From: Mucilaginibacter glaciei | GTDB taxonomy: Bacteria > Bacteroidota > Bacteroidia > Sphingobacteriales > Sphingobacteriaceae | Direction of reading: 5' to 3' | Assembly: GCF_014773245.1 (NCBI RefSeq) | Contig: NZ_JACWMX010000001.1 | Span: 496,001 to 560,000 of the forward strand | Length of the DNA stretch: 64,000 nucleotides | Translations under genes and position numbers: made by a program | Notes under the pieces: model-generated | Databases searched by the model: none | Told to the model about the DNA's origin: nothing | The model's input: only the letters and a program-made list of their open reading frames with translations | Shown here: positions 25,461 to 34,818 of the stretch, piece by piece | Position numbering within the stretch: the first letter of the stretch is position 1 | Layout: each line of letters opens with the position of its first letter

Positions 25461-28400
25461 TTATGACAGGTTAGTTGTTGTATTAACATAAAATTTGCTC
25501 TCTTCATCTTCCGGGTCTAACGATACGCTTTGGGTGGTAGCTTTGCCCTGGCCCCATGCGAAGGCAAGTGGTAATATGAACAAAGCCGCAAAGGTTGACG
25601 CGATAAGCCCGCCTACTACGGCCCTGCCAAGTGGCGAAGATTGATCACCGGCCTCGCCTAAGCCGCTGGCCATAGGTATCATCCCTACCACCATGGCCAA
25701 TGCTGTCATTACAATGGGGCGCATACGCAGGGCTGCAGCTTCTTTGGCAGATAATGTTGCATCGCCGTTCACCTTACGTAATTGCTCGGCATTCGTAATC
25801 AAGAGTACCGCATTTGAAATAGATACCCCTACCGACATGATCATACCCATGTACGATTGGAGGTTTAGGGTAGACCCGCACAAAAGAAGCAACGTTAAAG
25901 AGCCCAACATTACCGCCGGAACCGTTACCAGTACTACTGCCGATACTTTGAACGACTGAAAGTTAGCCGCCAGCATCAAAAATATAACCAGGATGGCTAC
26001 CACCAAACCGTTTTGCAGGCTGTCCATGGTATCTGTCAGCGTACTGCTTAAACCAATCAGTTCAACGCTTAAACCGCGTGGCAGTTCGCCAAGTTTGGCA
26101 ATGGCGTTGTTAACATCCTTAGTAGCCGACCCAAGGTCTTTGTTATTAAGGTTGGCTGTTACCGATAATACCGGCAAGGCACCCAGGTTATCATTTTCGC
26201 CATAGGTTGTACCGGGGGTTATGGTCGCCACATCGTTAATAGTCGGGCGGCTCGAATTGCGCAGTACCGGGATCTCTCCAATATTAATGATACTGTTCAT
26301 CTTGCTTTCGGGCACCTCTACCTGGACACCGTAACTGTAGTTCGATTTCTCGTCTATCCAGATGTTTTTATCCGTGTAACGCGATGACGACGTTGACGCC
26401 GTTAAGGAGCGCGAAATATCATTTACATCAACCCCTAACTGGGCTGCACGCTGCCTGTCAATCTCTATGTTTAATGAGGGGTATTTGGTTGACTGGCCCA
26501 ACTGTACATCCCGCAGATAATCAATCGTTTTAAGTTTGGCTATCAATTTGTTGGCATAAACTTCGTTCACTTTTTTATCACGGCCCGATACCCTTACTTC
26601 AACAGGTGTTGGCGAGCCCTGGCTTAAGATCTTATCAGTCAACTCAATCGGTTCAAAAGATAATTTTACATCGGGCATATCCTGAGCAATTTTGGCCCTG
26701 ATCTTTTCTTTCAGCTCATCAAGGTTGGTTTTGTAACCCTCTTTAAGTCCCACCTGCAATACAGCTTCAGAGGGCTGTGCCATCCATAAAAATATCGGGC
26801 TGATGGAGAAGAGGGGTGGATGCGCGCCCACGTAGGCTGATGTGATATCGATATTATCTTTACCGGTTATCGCCTTAATATCTTCTATAGCTTTAAGTGT
26901 TTTTGCTTCAGTTCCCTCTACACGTGTGCCCTCAACAGCGCGTAGACGGACCGCAAACTGGCTTCCGTTTACTTTCGGCAAAACGTCGCGCCCTATGCTG
27001 TACATGAAGTATCCGGCTATCACGCATGATATGATGATATATGCAGTAACAATAGGCTTATGAAAAGGCATTATCCTGTCGATAAAGCGCATATAGCTTA
27101 GCCTGATGCGCTCAAACCGGCCTACCTTGCCGTCATGGTTGCTATCAGCATGTTCAACCAATGCTTTTTTCTGTACCCAGGTATTGTGCTCACCGGCGTT
27201 GTCTAAGCCCGATGCCGCAAATTCTTCACCGTCGGTCATGTTTTGCCCATCAGGTTTTTTGTGATGGTTCACTTTCATGATCCAGTTGGCCATTACAGGT
27301 ACAAACGTTTGAGCCAGGAAGTAAGAAATGATCATACTGAAACCAATGGCCAATGCCAGCGGCAGGAATAACGATCCCGGTATGCCGCCCATAGTAAATG
27401 CAGGCGCAAATACCGCCAGGATACAAAACAGGATCAGCAATTTTGGGAAGGCGATCTCCTTACAGGCATCCCATATGGCCAGCGCCTTAGGCTTGCCCAT
27501 ATCAAAGTGTTGGTGAATGTTTTCGATAGTTACCGTACTTTCATCGACCAGGATACCGATAGCCAAAGCCAGGCCGCTCAACGTCATGATGTTGATGGTT
27601 TGCCCAAACAGGCTCAGGAATAAAACAGACGAGATAATAGCGATGGGGATGGTCAGTATCACGATCAACGCACCCCGCGGGTCGCCCAGGAACATCAATA
27701 CCATTAACCCCGTCAATATTGCGCCGATAGTTCCTTCGGTAATTAAACTTTTAACGGAATTGATCACGTAGGTGGATTGATCAAACTCATAGCTGATCTT
27801 TACATCTGGCGGCAGTTGTGCCTGTATTTTTGGGATTGACTTTTTTAATTTCTGAACAACTTCCCAGGTAGATGCATCGGCACTTTTAGCAACGTTAAGG
27901 TATACCGAACGCTTGCCATTTACCAAAGCATAGCCGGTGGTGATATCTGCGCCATCCTCTATTTTGGCGACATCACCCAGGTATAAATTCTGAATACCTC
28001 CTTTAAATAGCGGGATCTTTTCAAAATCTTTTAACGAGTGGATCATGGTATTGGTTGGTGTAATATAGTTGGTGTTACCAATACGCACGTTGCCTGATGG
28101 GGATGTTAAATTATTTATCCTTAATGCCTCTACCAACTGATCGGGCGTTAAATTATGCGACCGGAGCATTTCCGGATCGGCCTTAACCAGTATGGTACGC
28201 ACGTTACCACCGAACGGCGGTGGGGCAACCAAACCGGGGATCTGGGTGAAGGATGCTCGTACGTAAACGTTGGCTAAATCGGCCAGATCATTATTACTGC
28301 GGGTGGCGCTGCTTAATACCATTTGCCCAACAGGCAAGGTGGATGCATCAAATCTGATGATAAAGGGCGGGTTAGAACCGGGCGGGAATATAGCCTGGAT

Positions 28401-28742
28401 CCTGTTGGCAAAGGCACTTACCTCGGCCGCGGCCTGTGCCATGTTGGTACCCGCGTAAAAGTTGATCTTCATCAGCGTAAGGCCCTGGATGTTTTTTGTC
28501 TCGATACTTTTTACGCCGTTCACGAAAAGCAATATGTTGATATACTGCTTGCCAAACATGGCTTCCATTTGTGATGGTGTATAACCCGAAAAAGGGTGGG
28601 AGATATAAATAACCGGCAGATCTAACTTAGGGAAGATATCAACCTTGATGGTAGTGGCGGATTTTATCCCGAAGAATAATAAACCGGCCACCAATACCAT
28701 TATTGTAATGGGTTGACGTAGCGCAAAACGAATTAAATTCAT
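25461..28742 (-). CDS. RND efflux permease with an EF-hand loop in the central cytoplasmic linker
   Basis: 1093 residues, twelve membrane segments, two large periplasmic loops. N-terminus FALRQPITIMVLVAGLLFFG is typical of the family. In segment 4 the proton-relay region reads GILVDESTV (D400), with one Asp where HAE1 pumps have two. It is about 50 residues longer than AcrB; the extra part is the linker between segments 6 and 7 (about 490-560), which contains D533-S-N535-H-D537-G-K-V-G-R-F-E544, an exact canonical EF-hand calcium loop. Substrates unknown; HAE1-like pumps export hydrophobic compounds. Ten bases after the TolC gene and five bases before the adaptor. Confidence 0.93.
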   Translation of the reverse strand: MNLIRFALRQPITIMVLVAGLLFFGIKSATTIKVDIFPKLDLPVIYISHPFSGYTPSQMEAMFGKQYINILLFVNGVKSIETKNIQGLTLMKINFYAGTNMAQAAAEVSAFANRIQAIFPPGSNPPFIIRFDASTLPVGQMVLSSATRSNNDLADLANVYVRASFTQIPGLVAPPPFGGNVRTILVKADPEMLRSHNLTPDQLVEALRINNLTSPSGNVRIGNTNYITPTNTMIHSLKDFEKIPLFKGGIQNLYLGDVAKIEDGADITTGYALVNGKRSVYLNVAKSADASTWEVVQKLKKSIPKIQAQLPPDVKISYEFDQSTYVINSVKSLITEGTIGAILTGLMVLMFLGDPRGALIVILTIPIAIISSVLFLSLFGQTINIMTLSGLALAIGILVDESTVTIENIHQHFDMGKPKALAIWDACKEIAFPKLLILFCILAVFAPAFTMGGIPGSLFLPLALAIGFSMIISYFLAQTFVPVMANWIMKVNHHKKPDGQNMTDGEEFAASGLDNAGEHNTWVQKKALVEHADSNHDGKVGRFERIRLSYMRFIDRIMPFHKPIVTAYIIISCVIAGYFMYSIGRDVLPKVNGSQFAVRLRAVEGTRVEGTEAKTLKAIEDIKAITGKDNIDITSAYVGAHPPLFSISPIFLWMAQPSEAVLQVGLKEGYKTNLDELKEKIRAKIAQDMPDVKLSFEPIELTDKILSQGSPTPVEVRVSGRDKKVNEVYANKLIAKLKTIDYLRDVQLGQSTKYPSLNIEIDRQRAAQLGVDVNDISRSLTASTSSSRYTDKNIWIDEKSNYSYGVQVEVPESKMNSIINIGEIPVLRNSSRPTINDVATITPGTTYGENDNLGALPVLSVTANLNNKDLGSATKDVNNAIAKLGELPRGLSVELIGLSSTLTDTMDSLQNGLVVAILVIFLMLAANFQSFKVSAVVLVTVPAVMLGSLTLLLLCGSTLNLQSYMGMIMSVGVSISNAVLLITNAEQLRKVNGDATLSAKEAAALRMRPIVMTALAMVVGMIPMASGLGEAGDQSSPLGRAVVGGLIASTFAALFILPLAFAWGQGKATTQSVSLDPEDEESKFYVNTTTNLS

Positions 28743-28751
28743 TATTGTAGA

Positions 28752-30146
28752 TTAAAGTTCATTTATAAAAAGGTTGAAATCGCCTGCGGCTGCGGCCTTT
28801 AACAACAATGCCTGCCAAACATTATTATAGGCAATATCCCTGTCTGTTTCGGCACGGATAAGCGCATAACGGGCCTGTGTTACATCAACTAAATTAGATA
28901 ACCCATTTTTATATAATACCGATTTTTGGATCCAGGCATCCGAGGCCGCCTTTATCTGCACAGGTACTTCGCGGTAGTTGGATAATGCGTTCCTGATCTT
29001 AGCATCAGATAGGTTTAATTGGGCATTCAGTTCTAATTTGGTTTGATCGTACTCGTCCTGTAAACCCAGGCTTATGTAGCGCTGCGCCTTTACCTGTTGC
29101 GATATACGCAGTGGCTGCGTTAAGTTCCAGGTAACCCCCACGCCTATGAGGTAGTTAGACCGGGTTGGTTTGATACCATCACCGTAGTTGGTGGTATAAG
29201 CGTTTTGGTTAACAGAGTATAAATTGCTAAATCCCGATCCTCTTGTTTGGAATACTCCAACTAAAGAAAAAACCGGGTAATTAAAAGTTTTAAAGTAGGC
29301 GGCCTGCTTGTCGCTCACATCAATGCGGCTTTTATAAAAGCTAAGTAAAGGGTGGTTTGATACGGCATCGGGTGTGTTTGGTGTCGTAATATTTGCCGGT
29401 ACACGGTTGATGAACAAACTATCTAAATTGAAATTATAGTTGTCGGAGCCGATGAGTACGGCCAGATTTTTTGCCTGTTGCTGCTCGGCATCCAATGCCT
29501 GGGTTAGCAAGATTTTTGCACCGGAGATCTCCGCATTGGCCTGCGATGAATCTACGCCCGCTATCAATCCGCCTTTTGCGCGGGCAATGACCACTTGCCT
29601 GAAGGTATCTGCGCGGTTTAAATTTTTACGGTACGATGCCGTAAGCCTTTGAGCGGCCAATAAATTCAAATAAGCTGCGGAAACGCGCACTTCCTGCTGA
29701 AAGATCTCTTGCTGTAAATCGTTATTATCTCTTGTAGCTGCGGCCTCGGCAGATTTGATCTTTTCTTTAGCGCGGCCAAAGGCGAAAAAATCCCAGTTAA
29801 CGTTGGTTAAATACAGTGCCCCAAATGCGGCATTCCAGTTTTGATGATCTAAGGGGAGGCCCGAAGATGCAACGCCCAAACCGCCGAACCCGTAAAGCGG
29901 GCCATTTTGGCCGTTAACGGTGCCGTAATCCTGTTGTGCACTAATGTTAAGGTTGGGCAAGTAATCGCGTTTGGCTTGTACTGCACTTGCCTTTGACGCA
30001 TTTGCGTAATTCGCTTTGGCCTTTACGGTACCGTAGTTGGTAACCGCTTGCCGCACAGCATCTTTTAATGTTAATGTTTGTTGTGCCTGTGCACTCTCTG
30101 CTATAAGTAGCGCAGACAGATAAAGTAGTGGTTGTAGTATCTTCAT
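28752..30146 (-). CDS. TolC family outer membrane channel protein
   Basis: 464 residues from the ATG at 30146 (KILQPLLYLSALLIAESAQAQ, a signal peptide); a TTG four codons upstream is less likely. The protein has the duplicated OEP layout, long helices with LTLKDAVRQAVTNYGTVKAKANYANASKA near the N-terminus and ALSNYREVPVQIKAASDAWIQKSVLYKNGLSNLVDVTQARYALI near the C-terminus (each given only in part by position). Outer-membrane barrel and periplasmic tunnel for the pump encoded downstream. First gene of the efflux set after the two-component pair; the gap to the kinase is 123 bases. Confidence 0.93.
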   Translation of the reverse strand: MKILQPLLYLSALLIAESAQAQQTLTLKDAVRQAVTNYGTVKAKANYANASKASAVQAKRDYLPNLNISAQQDYGTVNGQNGPLYGFGGLGVASSGLPLDHQNWNAAFGALYLTNVNWDFFAFGRAKEKIKSAEAAATRDNNDLQQEIFQQEVRVSAAYLNLLAAQRLTASYRKNLNRADTFRQVVIARAKGGLIAGVDSSQANAEISGAKILLTQALDAEQQQAKNLAVLIGSDNYNFNLDSLFINRVPANITTPNTPDAVSNHPLLSFYKSRIDVSDKQAAYFKTFNYPVFSLVGVFQTRGSGFSNLYSVNQNAYTTNYGDGIKPTRSNYLIGVGVTWNLTQPLRISQQVKAQRYISLGLQDEYDQTKLELNAQLNLSDAKIRNALSNYREVPVQIKAASDAWIQKSVLYKNGLSNLVDVTQARYALIRAETDRDIAYNNVWQALLLKAAAAGDFNLFINEL

Positions 30147-30269
30147 GTAAAACCCCAAATTTGCGGTTACCTGTGTAGCAATCGTTACGCAAGGGTATCA
30201 CATCTTTTTGAAGCAATTTTGAAGCGTTAGTACTAAATTGCTAATTATAATACGTTTTTGACAATTATA

Positions 30270-31595
30270 TTACGCAAGTGCTACGTTTTCTTCAAATTTA
30301 AAGACGTTTGCCGGTTCCGGCTTATTTATGCCGGGCTGCTCATCTGTAAATTTCACCTTTAGTATGTGCAGGTTATCAGCATAAGTATAGCAAACCTTGA
30401 ACTTGTTCACGTTGCAAATTTGCCTTACGATAGAAAGGCCCAGGCCGATACTATCGGCAGACTGATTGCTTTTTTTGAAACGGCGGAACAGTAATTCAGG
30501 TTCTATTTCAGGCGCCAGCCCTGTGTTTTTTATTGTAAGCGCGTTTTTGGTGAGCTTTATATCTATTTGGCCATCTTCTAAATTGTACCTTATGGCGTTA
30601 CTTACCAGATTGGTTACCAGTATTTCGGCCAACACAGGGTGGATGTTTAAGTGTACTTCCTTATCGATTTTTTGTGTGATTGAAAGGTTCTTCATCTGGA
30701 TCCAGTTCTCAAAAGAATGGAGGGCCTCGCGGGTAATAGTACAGAACTTAACACTTTCGTTGGTTTCAAACTCGTAATTATCCAGCTTAGTCAAGAGCAG
30801 TAGCGAACGATTGATCTTAACCAGCTTTTCTACCGCATTGTGCATATCATCAATCAATACAGCCTGATTCTCGCGGATATCAGTTTCGGTAAGCAACTCC
30901 AATTTAGTACGGATTACGGCCAAAGGGGTTTGCACTTCGTGCGATGCATTTTCGCTGAATTCCTTTACCCGGCCATAATCTTCCAGGGCGATGTCGGTCA
31001 TCTTCTTTAAAAAAAAGTTCAGTTGTTTAAATTCTTCGGTGTTGGTTTTGGTCAGCTCTATCTTCTCCTTTTGCCTCAGGCTAAAGTTTTGGATGATCTT
31101 TAAGGCGTTGGCAAACGGCAGCAATAAATACCGGGATATGATCCTTGCAGAAATAGCCACCAGTATACTTATCAATAGCATTTTCCAGAATAACGCCTGG
31201 ATCATACCATGTAAAATATCAGCCCCGCGGGTTACATAGTTGTAGGTATATATGCTGTATACTTTGTTGTTGATGCTGTAATACGATATCACATCCAGTT
31301 TGCATTCTTCGCGTTTAAGTTCGGTATTGTAAAAATTGTAGTTGCTGGTGTGTGTAGTTTGCGCGGGCATTGATTTTACAACCTTGATCTCAATTGGCCT
31401 GTCCAGCATATATTGGTGTGGTGGCTGGCCGGCCTTTATCTGCATGGCCACTTTATCATTCACATCCTTTAAGCGCGCTATCTCGGCCTGCCGAACGTTA
31501 TCTTTAATACTACGGTACGATATGACCATGCTTAGCGGTGTTACTAAAAACACTACTCCAACTATCCATAAAGTAAGTTTATCAATCAGTTTCAT
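30270..31595 (-). CDS. Sensor histidine kinase
   Basis: 441 residues. Two membrane segments (9-27 and 131-152) enclose a periplasmic sensor of about 100 residues. A HAMP-like stretch follows. The phosphoacceptor is H219 in ENASHEVQTPLAVI (Bacteroidota variant of SHELRTP). ATP-binding boxes: NLVSNAIRYNLEDG (N box), LTIKNTG (G1) and SIGLGLSIVRQIC (G2). Its start overlaps the response regulator stop by four bases, so both are made together. It is directly upstream of the RND operon on the same strand, so it probably senses a pump substrate or envelope stress. Confidence 0.93.
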   Translation of the reverse strand: MKLIDKLTLWIVGVVFLVTPLSMVISYRSIKDNVRQAEIARLKDVNDKVAMQIKAGQPPHQYMLDRPIEIKVVKSMPAQTTHTSNYNFYNTELKREECKLDVISYYSINNKVYSIYTYNYVTRGADILHGMIQALFWKMLLISILVAISARIISRYLLLPFANALKIIQNFSLRQKEKIELTKTNTEEFKQLNFFLKKMTDIALEDYGRVKEFSENASHEVQTPLAVIRTKLELLTETDIRENQAVLIDDMHNAVEKLVKINRSLLLLTKLDNYEFETNESVKFCTITREALHSFENWIQMKNLSITQKIDKEVHLNIHPVLAEILVTNLVSNAIRYNLEDGQIDIKLTKNALTIKNTGLAPEIEPELLFRRFKKSNQSADSIGLGLSIVRQICNVNKFKVCYTYADNLHILKVKFTDEQPGINKPEPANVFKFEENVALA

Positions 31596-32287
31596 GCCTC
31601 TGGTGTGTTTGATTTGAAACGATACCCTAAACCGTAAACGGTATCGATATAGTCTGTGCCGTTAACCAGGCTTATTTTTTTGCGCAGGTTTTTAACATGC
31701 TGATACACAAAATCTAAGTTAGCCAAATTATCAGTGTAATCGCCCCAAAGGTGGGCTGCTATTGCCTGGCGCGACAGCACCCTGTTTTTGTTCACCATAA
31801 AATACATCAGCAGATCGAATTCTTTACGGGTAATATCCAATAAATTATTGTTGATGAAAGCCTCGAAAGTATCGGTGTTCAGGCTTATTTCGTTAAAGGT
31901 TACCAGTTTATCATTATTGCCGTCCAGGCTTTTGCGGCGATATATAGCCCGGATGCGCGCGTGCAGTTCCGAAAGATGAAAAGGCTTGGTCAGATAATCA
32001 TCTGCCCCCTCTTCCAATCCTTCTATCTTATCATCCAGGGCTTCTTTCGCCGATATGATGAGCACGCCGCTACTGATCTTTTCGGCCTTGATAAAACGCA
32101 GCACATCCAACCCGTTACCATCGGGCAGCATAATATCCAGCAGGATGCAGTCGTACGAAAAAGAGAGGAGTTTTTCTTTTGCTTCGGCAATCGTTTCGGC
32201 CATTTCGCAAACGTACCCGGCCATCGATAAAAAATCGTGGATGCTTTTAGCAAGTTCCTTATTGTCCTCTAAGGCCAGTACCTTCAT
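31592..32287 (-). CDS. OmpR-family response regulator
   Basis: 231 residues. Receiver domain with acidic pocket E7-D8, phosphoacceptor D51 (LLDIMLPDG) and the KPF switch Lys near 102. C-terminal winged helix DNA-binding domain (about 130-225) ending VYGLGYRF. First gene of a five-gene minus-strand set: regulator, kinase, TolC, RND pump, adaptor. The ATG at 32287 must be the start because D8 belongs to the active site; a -7 box lies only four bases upstream. Confidence 0.94.
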   Translation of the reverse strand: MKVLALEDNKELAKSIHDFLSMAGYVCEMAETIAEAKEKLLSFSYDCILLDIMLPDGNGLDVLRFIKAEKISSGVLIISAKEALDDKIEGLEEGADDYLTKPFHLSELHARIRAIYRRKSLDGNNDKLVTFNEISLNTDTFEAFINNNLLDITRKEFDLLMYFMVNKNRVLSRQAIAAHLWGDYTDNLANLDFVYQHVKNLRKKISLVNGTDYIDTVYGLGYRFKSNTPEA

Positions 32288-32291
32288 CCAG

Positions 32292-32318
32292 CAAATATAA
32301 AATGCAATTCTGTATCAA
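32292..32318 (-). promoter_or_regulatory. Promoter of the two-component/RND set
   Basis: On the minus strand TTG (32318-32316), 16 bases, then TATATTTG (32299-32292), an exact TAnnTTTG box. It ends four bases before the response regulator ATG, so the message is probably leaderless. Confidence 0.65.
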
Positions 32319-32354
32319 TTTTGAAACGGCGATAATGTGATATACAAATTACCT

Positions 32355-33380
32355 TTAATGCTGATCTTTAATGTTTTGCGGCTTGCGTTGAAAGCTCCAC
32401 ACCAGGTAAACTAGCGCAGGGAGAATAAATAAACTACCTATCAGCAAAGCCGATCCCAACGCGACAATAGTTTTATCGGCGCCATGATCGTTGATCAGAG
32501 ACAGGTAGCCACCATTCTTCAAAATAACAATATTAGGGTAGTGCTTGTAAGTGGTGGTCAATAAGATCATGGTGACCTGGAAACCCGCGAGCACCCGGAT
32601 AATATACCGCTTGCCCCGGTAGATTAAAATCCAAAGCAAAATTAACGAGATACTGGCCAAACTTACAGCGGCAATGCCAATGATATTGCCAAATACCCAT
32701 TGAATGAGCGGGATATGTTCTGCGACTGAAGCTGCAAATACCGATGCCCCGGCTACTACCGCAGCCACATTCATTAATTTAGCTTTGCGGATAAAACGCT
32801 TTTGTTCGGACGCTTCGTTGGTTTCGCCGATCAAATATATGGCGGCAAGGAAACCGCAGAGCGCTACTGTAAAGAAACCGATAGAAACCGAGAACCAATT
32901 GAGCCAGCTGTAAATGTAAGCCGACATAAAGTCTGTCGCATGCAAATCTATCCGGCCGGATACCGCACTGCCTGCTATGATGCCCAGAAAAAGAGGGGTG
33001 ATGAAACTGGAGTATACAAAGATCTTGTTATACACTTTCTGCATATCGTCTATCACGGCATCGTAATTACGGAACGTAAGGGCAGTGCCGCGGGCAATGA
33101 TTCCCATCAGCATGATAACCAACGGGATATGCAGATAGGTCGACATGGTGGTATAAATCACCGGGAATCCTACAAACAGAATTACTATAGCGATAATGAG
33201 CCACATGTGGTTAGCTTCCCAAATGGGGCCAATAGCATTATACATGGTTTGGCGGGTGCGCATTTTGTTGGGTTTGGAGGTGAACATTTCTATGATCCCC
33301 GCACCAAAATCGGCGCCGCCCATTACCAGGTAAAGTAACAAAGCCAGCCACAAAAATAATATCACAACGTATAACATCAT
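32355..33380 (-). CDS. cydB: Cytochrome bd ubiquinol oxidase subunit II
   Basis: 341 residues from the ATG at 33380 (MMLYVVILFLWLALLLYLVMGGADFG). The frame opens earlier with an ATG at 33419, but that start would overlap cydA by 29 bases and adds 13 residues not usual for the family; the next Met at 33377 is equally possible. Eight or nine membrane segments. GGADFGAGI is the family start motif, and NHMWLII near 60 is also typical. With CydA it forms the bd oxidase of the inner membrane, which reduces oxygen with quinol without pumping protons and has a high oxygen affinity. Confidence 0.92.
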   Translation of the reverse strand: MMLYVVILFLWLALLLYLVMGGADFGAGIIEMFTSKPNKMRTRQTMYNAIGPIWEANHMWLIIAIVILFVGFPVIYTTMSTYLHIPLVIMLMGIIARGTALTFRNYDAVIDDMQKVYNKIFVYSSFITPLFLGIIAGSAVSGRIDLHATDFMSAYIYSWLNWFSVSIGFFTVALCGFLAAIYLIGETNEASEQKRFIRKAKLMNVAAVVAGASVFAASVAEHIPLIQWVFGNIIGIAAVSLASISLILLWILIYRGKRYIIRVLAGFQVTMILLTTTYKHYPNIVILKNGGYLSLINDHGADKTIVALGSALLIGSLFILPALVYLVWSFQRKPQNIKDQH

Positions 33381-33390
33381 TTGATCATAG

Positions 33391-34716
33391 TTAATGGGTA
33401 GATGGTTTAGTATTATCATAAATCTCGGGTACCATTTTTATTTGCCTGTATAATAGAAAAATAACGGCCACGCTTAAAGTTAAATACACAGCCGTAAAAA
33501 GGTAAAACGAATAGCCGATCCCCGGCATTGGTGTTACAGCGTCTTTAGTACGCATAATGCCCTGGATAATCCAGGGTTGCCGGCCTACTTCTGTTACCGT
33601 CCATCCGGCTTCAATCGCTATAAAACCGACAGGGGTGGCGGCAATAAATAGTTTTAAAAACCAGGTCTTATCAAACCAGTTGCGTTTTTTGAACTGGGCT
33701 ATCAGATAAATAACCCCAATACCCATCATCAGCATCCCCAGCGCCACCATGATCTGGAAAGAGTAGTGCGTAACAGCAATAGGCGGCTGGTCGCGCTCCG
33801 GGATCTGGTCTAAACCTTTTACCGGTGTTTTAAAATCATCGTGTACCATAAAACTGAGTAAACCTGGCAATTCTAAAGCATAGTCTACTTTTTTATTTTT
33901 AACATCGGGTATGCCACCAATGATAAGTGGCGAATATTCTTCTGTTTTAAAGTGCGCTTCCATGGCGGCTAATTTAGCGGGCTGCCTTTTGGCTACCATC
34001 TTGGCCGATATATCGCCGCTTAATGGCTGCAATATACTGGCAACGATGCCGAAAACCGCAGCTATCCGGAATGCCTTTTTATGAAAGTTGATGTTCTTTT
34101 GCCGCATGATCATTAGCGCATGCACACCAGCCACTGCAAAGCCCGTAGCGGCAAAAGCGGCGATAGACATGTGTAACGCTTGCGAAAACCACGCGGGATT
34201 AAACATGGCCTTTATCGGGTCGATATTAGTGTATTTTCCGTTGATGTAATCAAAACCCGTCGGGCTGTTCATCCAGCTATTAGCCGATACCACAAGGATG
34301 CCCGAAGCGATGCCGCTGATGCCTACAACCACCCCGGTAAACCAATGGAACCATTTGTTAAACCGGTTCCATCCGTATAAGTAAAAGCCTAATGCTATGG
34401 CCTCTATAAAGAATGCTGTCCCTTCTAATGAAAAGGGCATCCCGAAAATAGGCCCGGCGTGTTTCATAAACTCCGGCCATAGTAAACCTAACTCGAATGA
34501 CAGCACCGTGCCCGATACGGCGCCAGTTGCGAAGAAGATGGCAACCCCTTTGCTCCAGGCTTTGGTTACATTTTTATAAACGGGTTTATTGGTTTTGAGC
34601 CACAGATAATGCGACACCGCCATAAAGAAGGGCATCACCATACCGATGCAGGAAAATATGATGTGAAAGCCTAAAGAGAGCGCCATTTGCGAGCGCGCGG
34701 CCATAAAATTATCCAT
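33391..34716 (-). CDS. cydA: Cytochrome bd ubiquinol oxidase subunit I
   Basis: 441 residues. H18 (LGFHIIFS) is the expected haem ligand near the N-terminus; further ligands are in SQALHMSIAAF (His near 184) and the Met-rich HYSFQIMVALGMLMMG. GSLEGTAFFIEAIALGFYLYGWN-type helix is present (FSLEGTAFFIEAI). The protein is shorter than E. coli CydA (522) because the C-terminal part of the Q-loop is missing, as in the short Q-loop, cyanide-insensitive type. First gene of the cydAB pair, ten bases before cydB. A long inverted repeat lies 57 bases upstream. Confidence 0.94.
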   Translation of the reverse strand: MDNFMAARSQMALSLGFHIIFSCIGMVMPFFMAVSHYLWLKTNKPVYKNVTKAWSKGVAIFFATGAVSGTVLSFELGLLWPEFMKHAGPIFGMPFSLEGTAFFIEAIALGFYLYGWNRFNKWFHWFTGVVVGISGIASGILVVSANSWMNSPTGFDYINGKYTNIDPIKAMFNPAWFSQALHMSIAAFAATGFAVAGVHALMIMRQKNINFHKKAFRIAAVFGIVASILQPLSGDISAKMVAKRQPAKLAAMEAHFKTEEYSPLIIGGIPDVKNKKVDYALELPGLLSFMVHDDFKTPVKGLDQIPERDQPPIAVTHYSFQIMVALGMLMMGIGVIYLIAQFKKRNWFDKTWFLKLFIAATPVGFIAIEAGWTVTEVGRQPWIIQGIMRTKDAVTPMPGIGYSFYLFTAVYLTLSVAVIFLLYRQIKMVPEIYDNTKPSTH

Positions 34717-34772
34717 GGTGCAAGTTACCCACTATGTTGCACGAAATGAACTTTTTACGAGTGTATAAAGCC

Positions 34773-34809
34773 TTTTTTGAAATTTAGAACGAATACAAAT
34801 TTCAAAAAA
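34773..34809. repeat. Perfect 13-bp inverted repeat upstream of cydA
   Basis: TTTTTTGAAATTT (34773-34785) and AAATTTCAAAAAA (34797-34809) are exact reverse complements around 11 bases. It lies between the UBP zinc finger gene stop (34819) and the cydA start (34716), both on the minus strand. It could end transcription from the zinc finger gene or be an operator for cydAB; the A/T-only arms are weak for a terminator. Confidence 0.6.
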
Positions 34810-34818
34810 ATTAGGTAA

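Noticed and set aside
32802-33338. 178-codon plus-strand frame opposite cydB
   Set aside because: Antisense to clear cydB membrane segments; composition is that of a shadow frame and it has no start signal.
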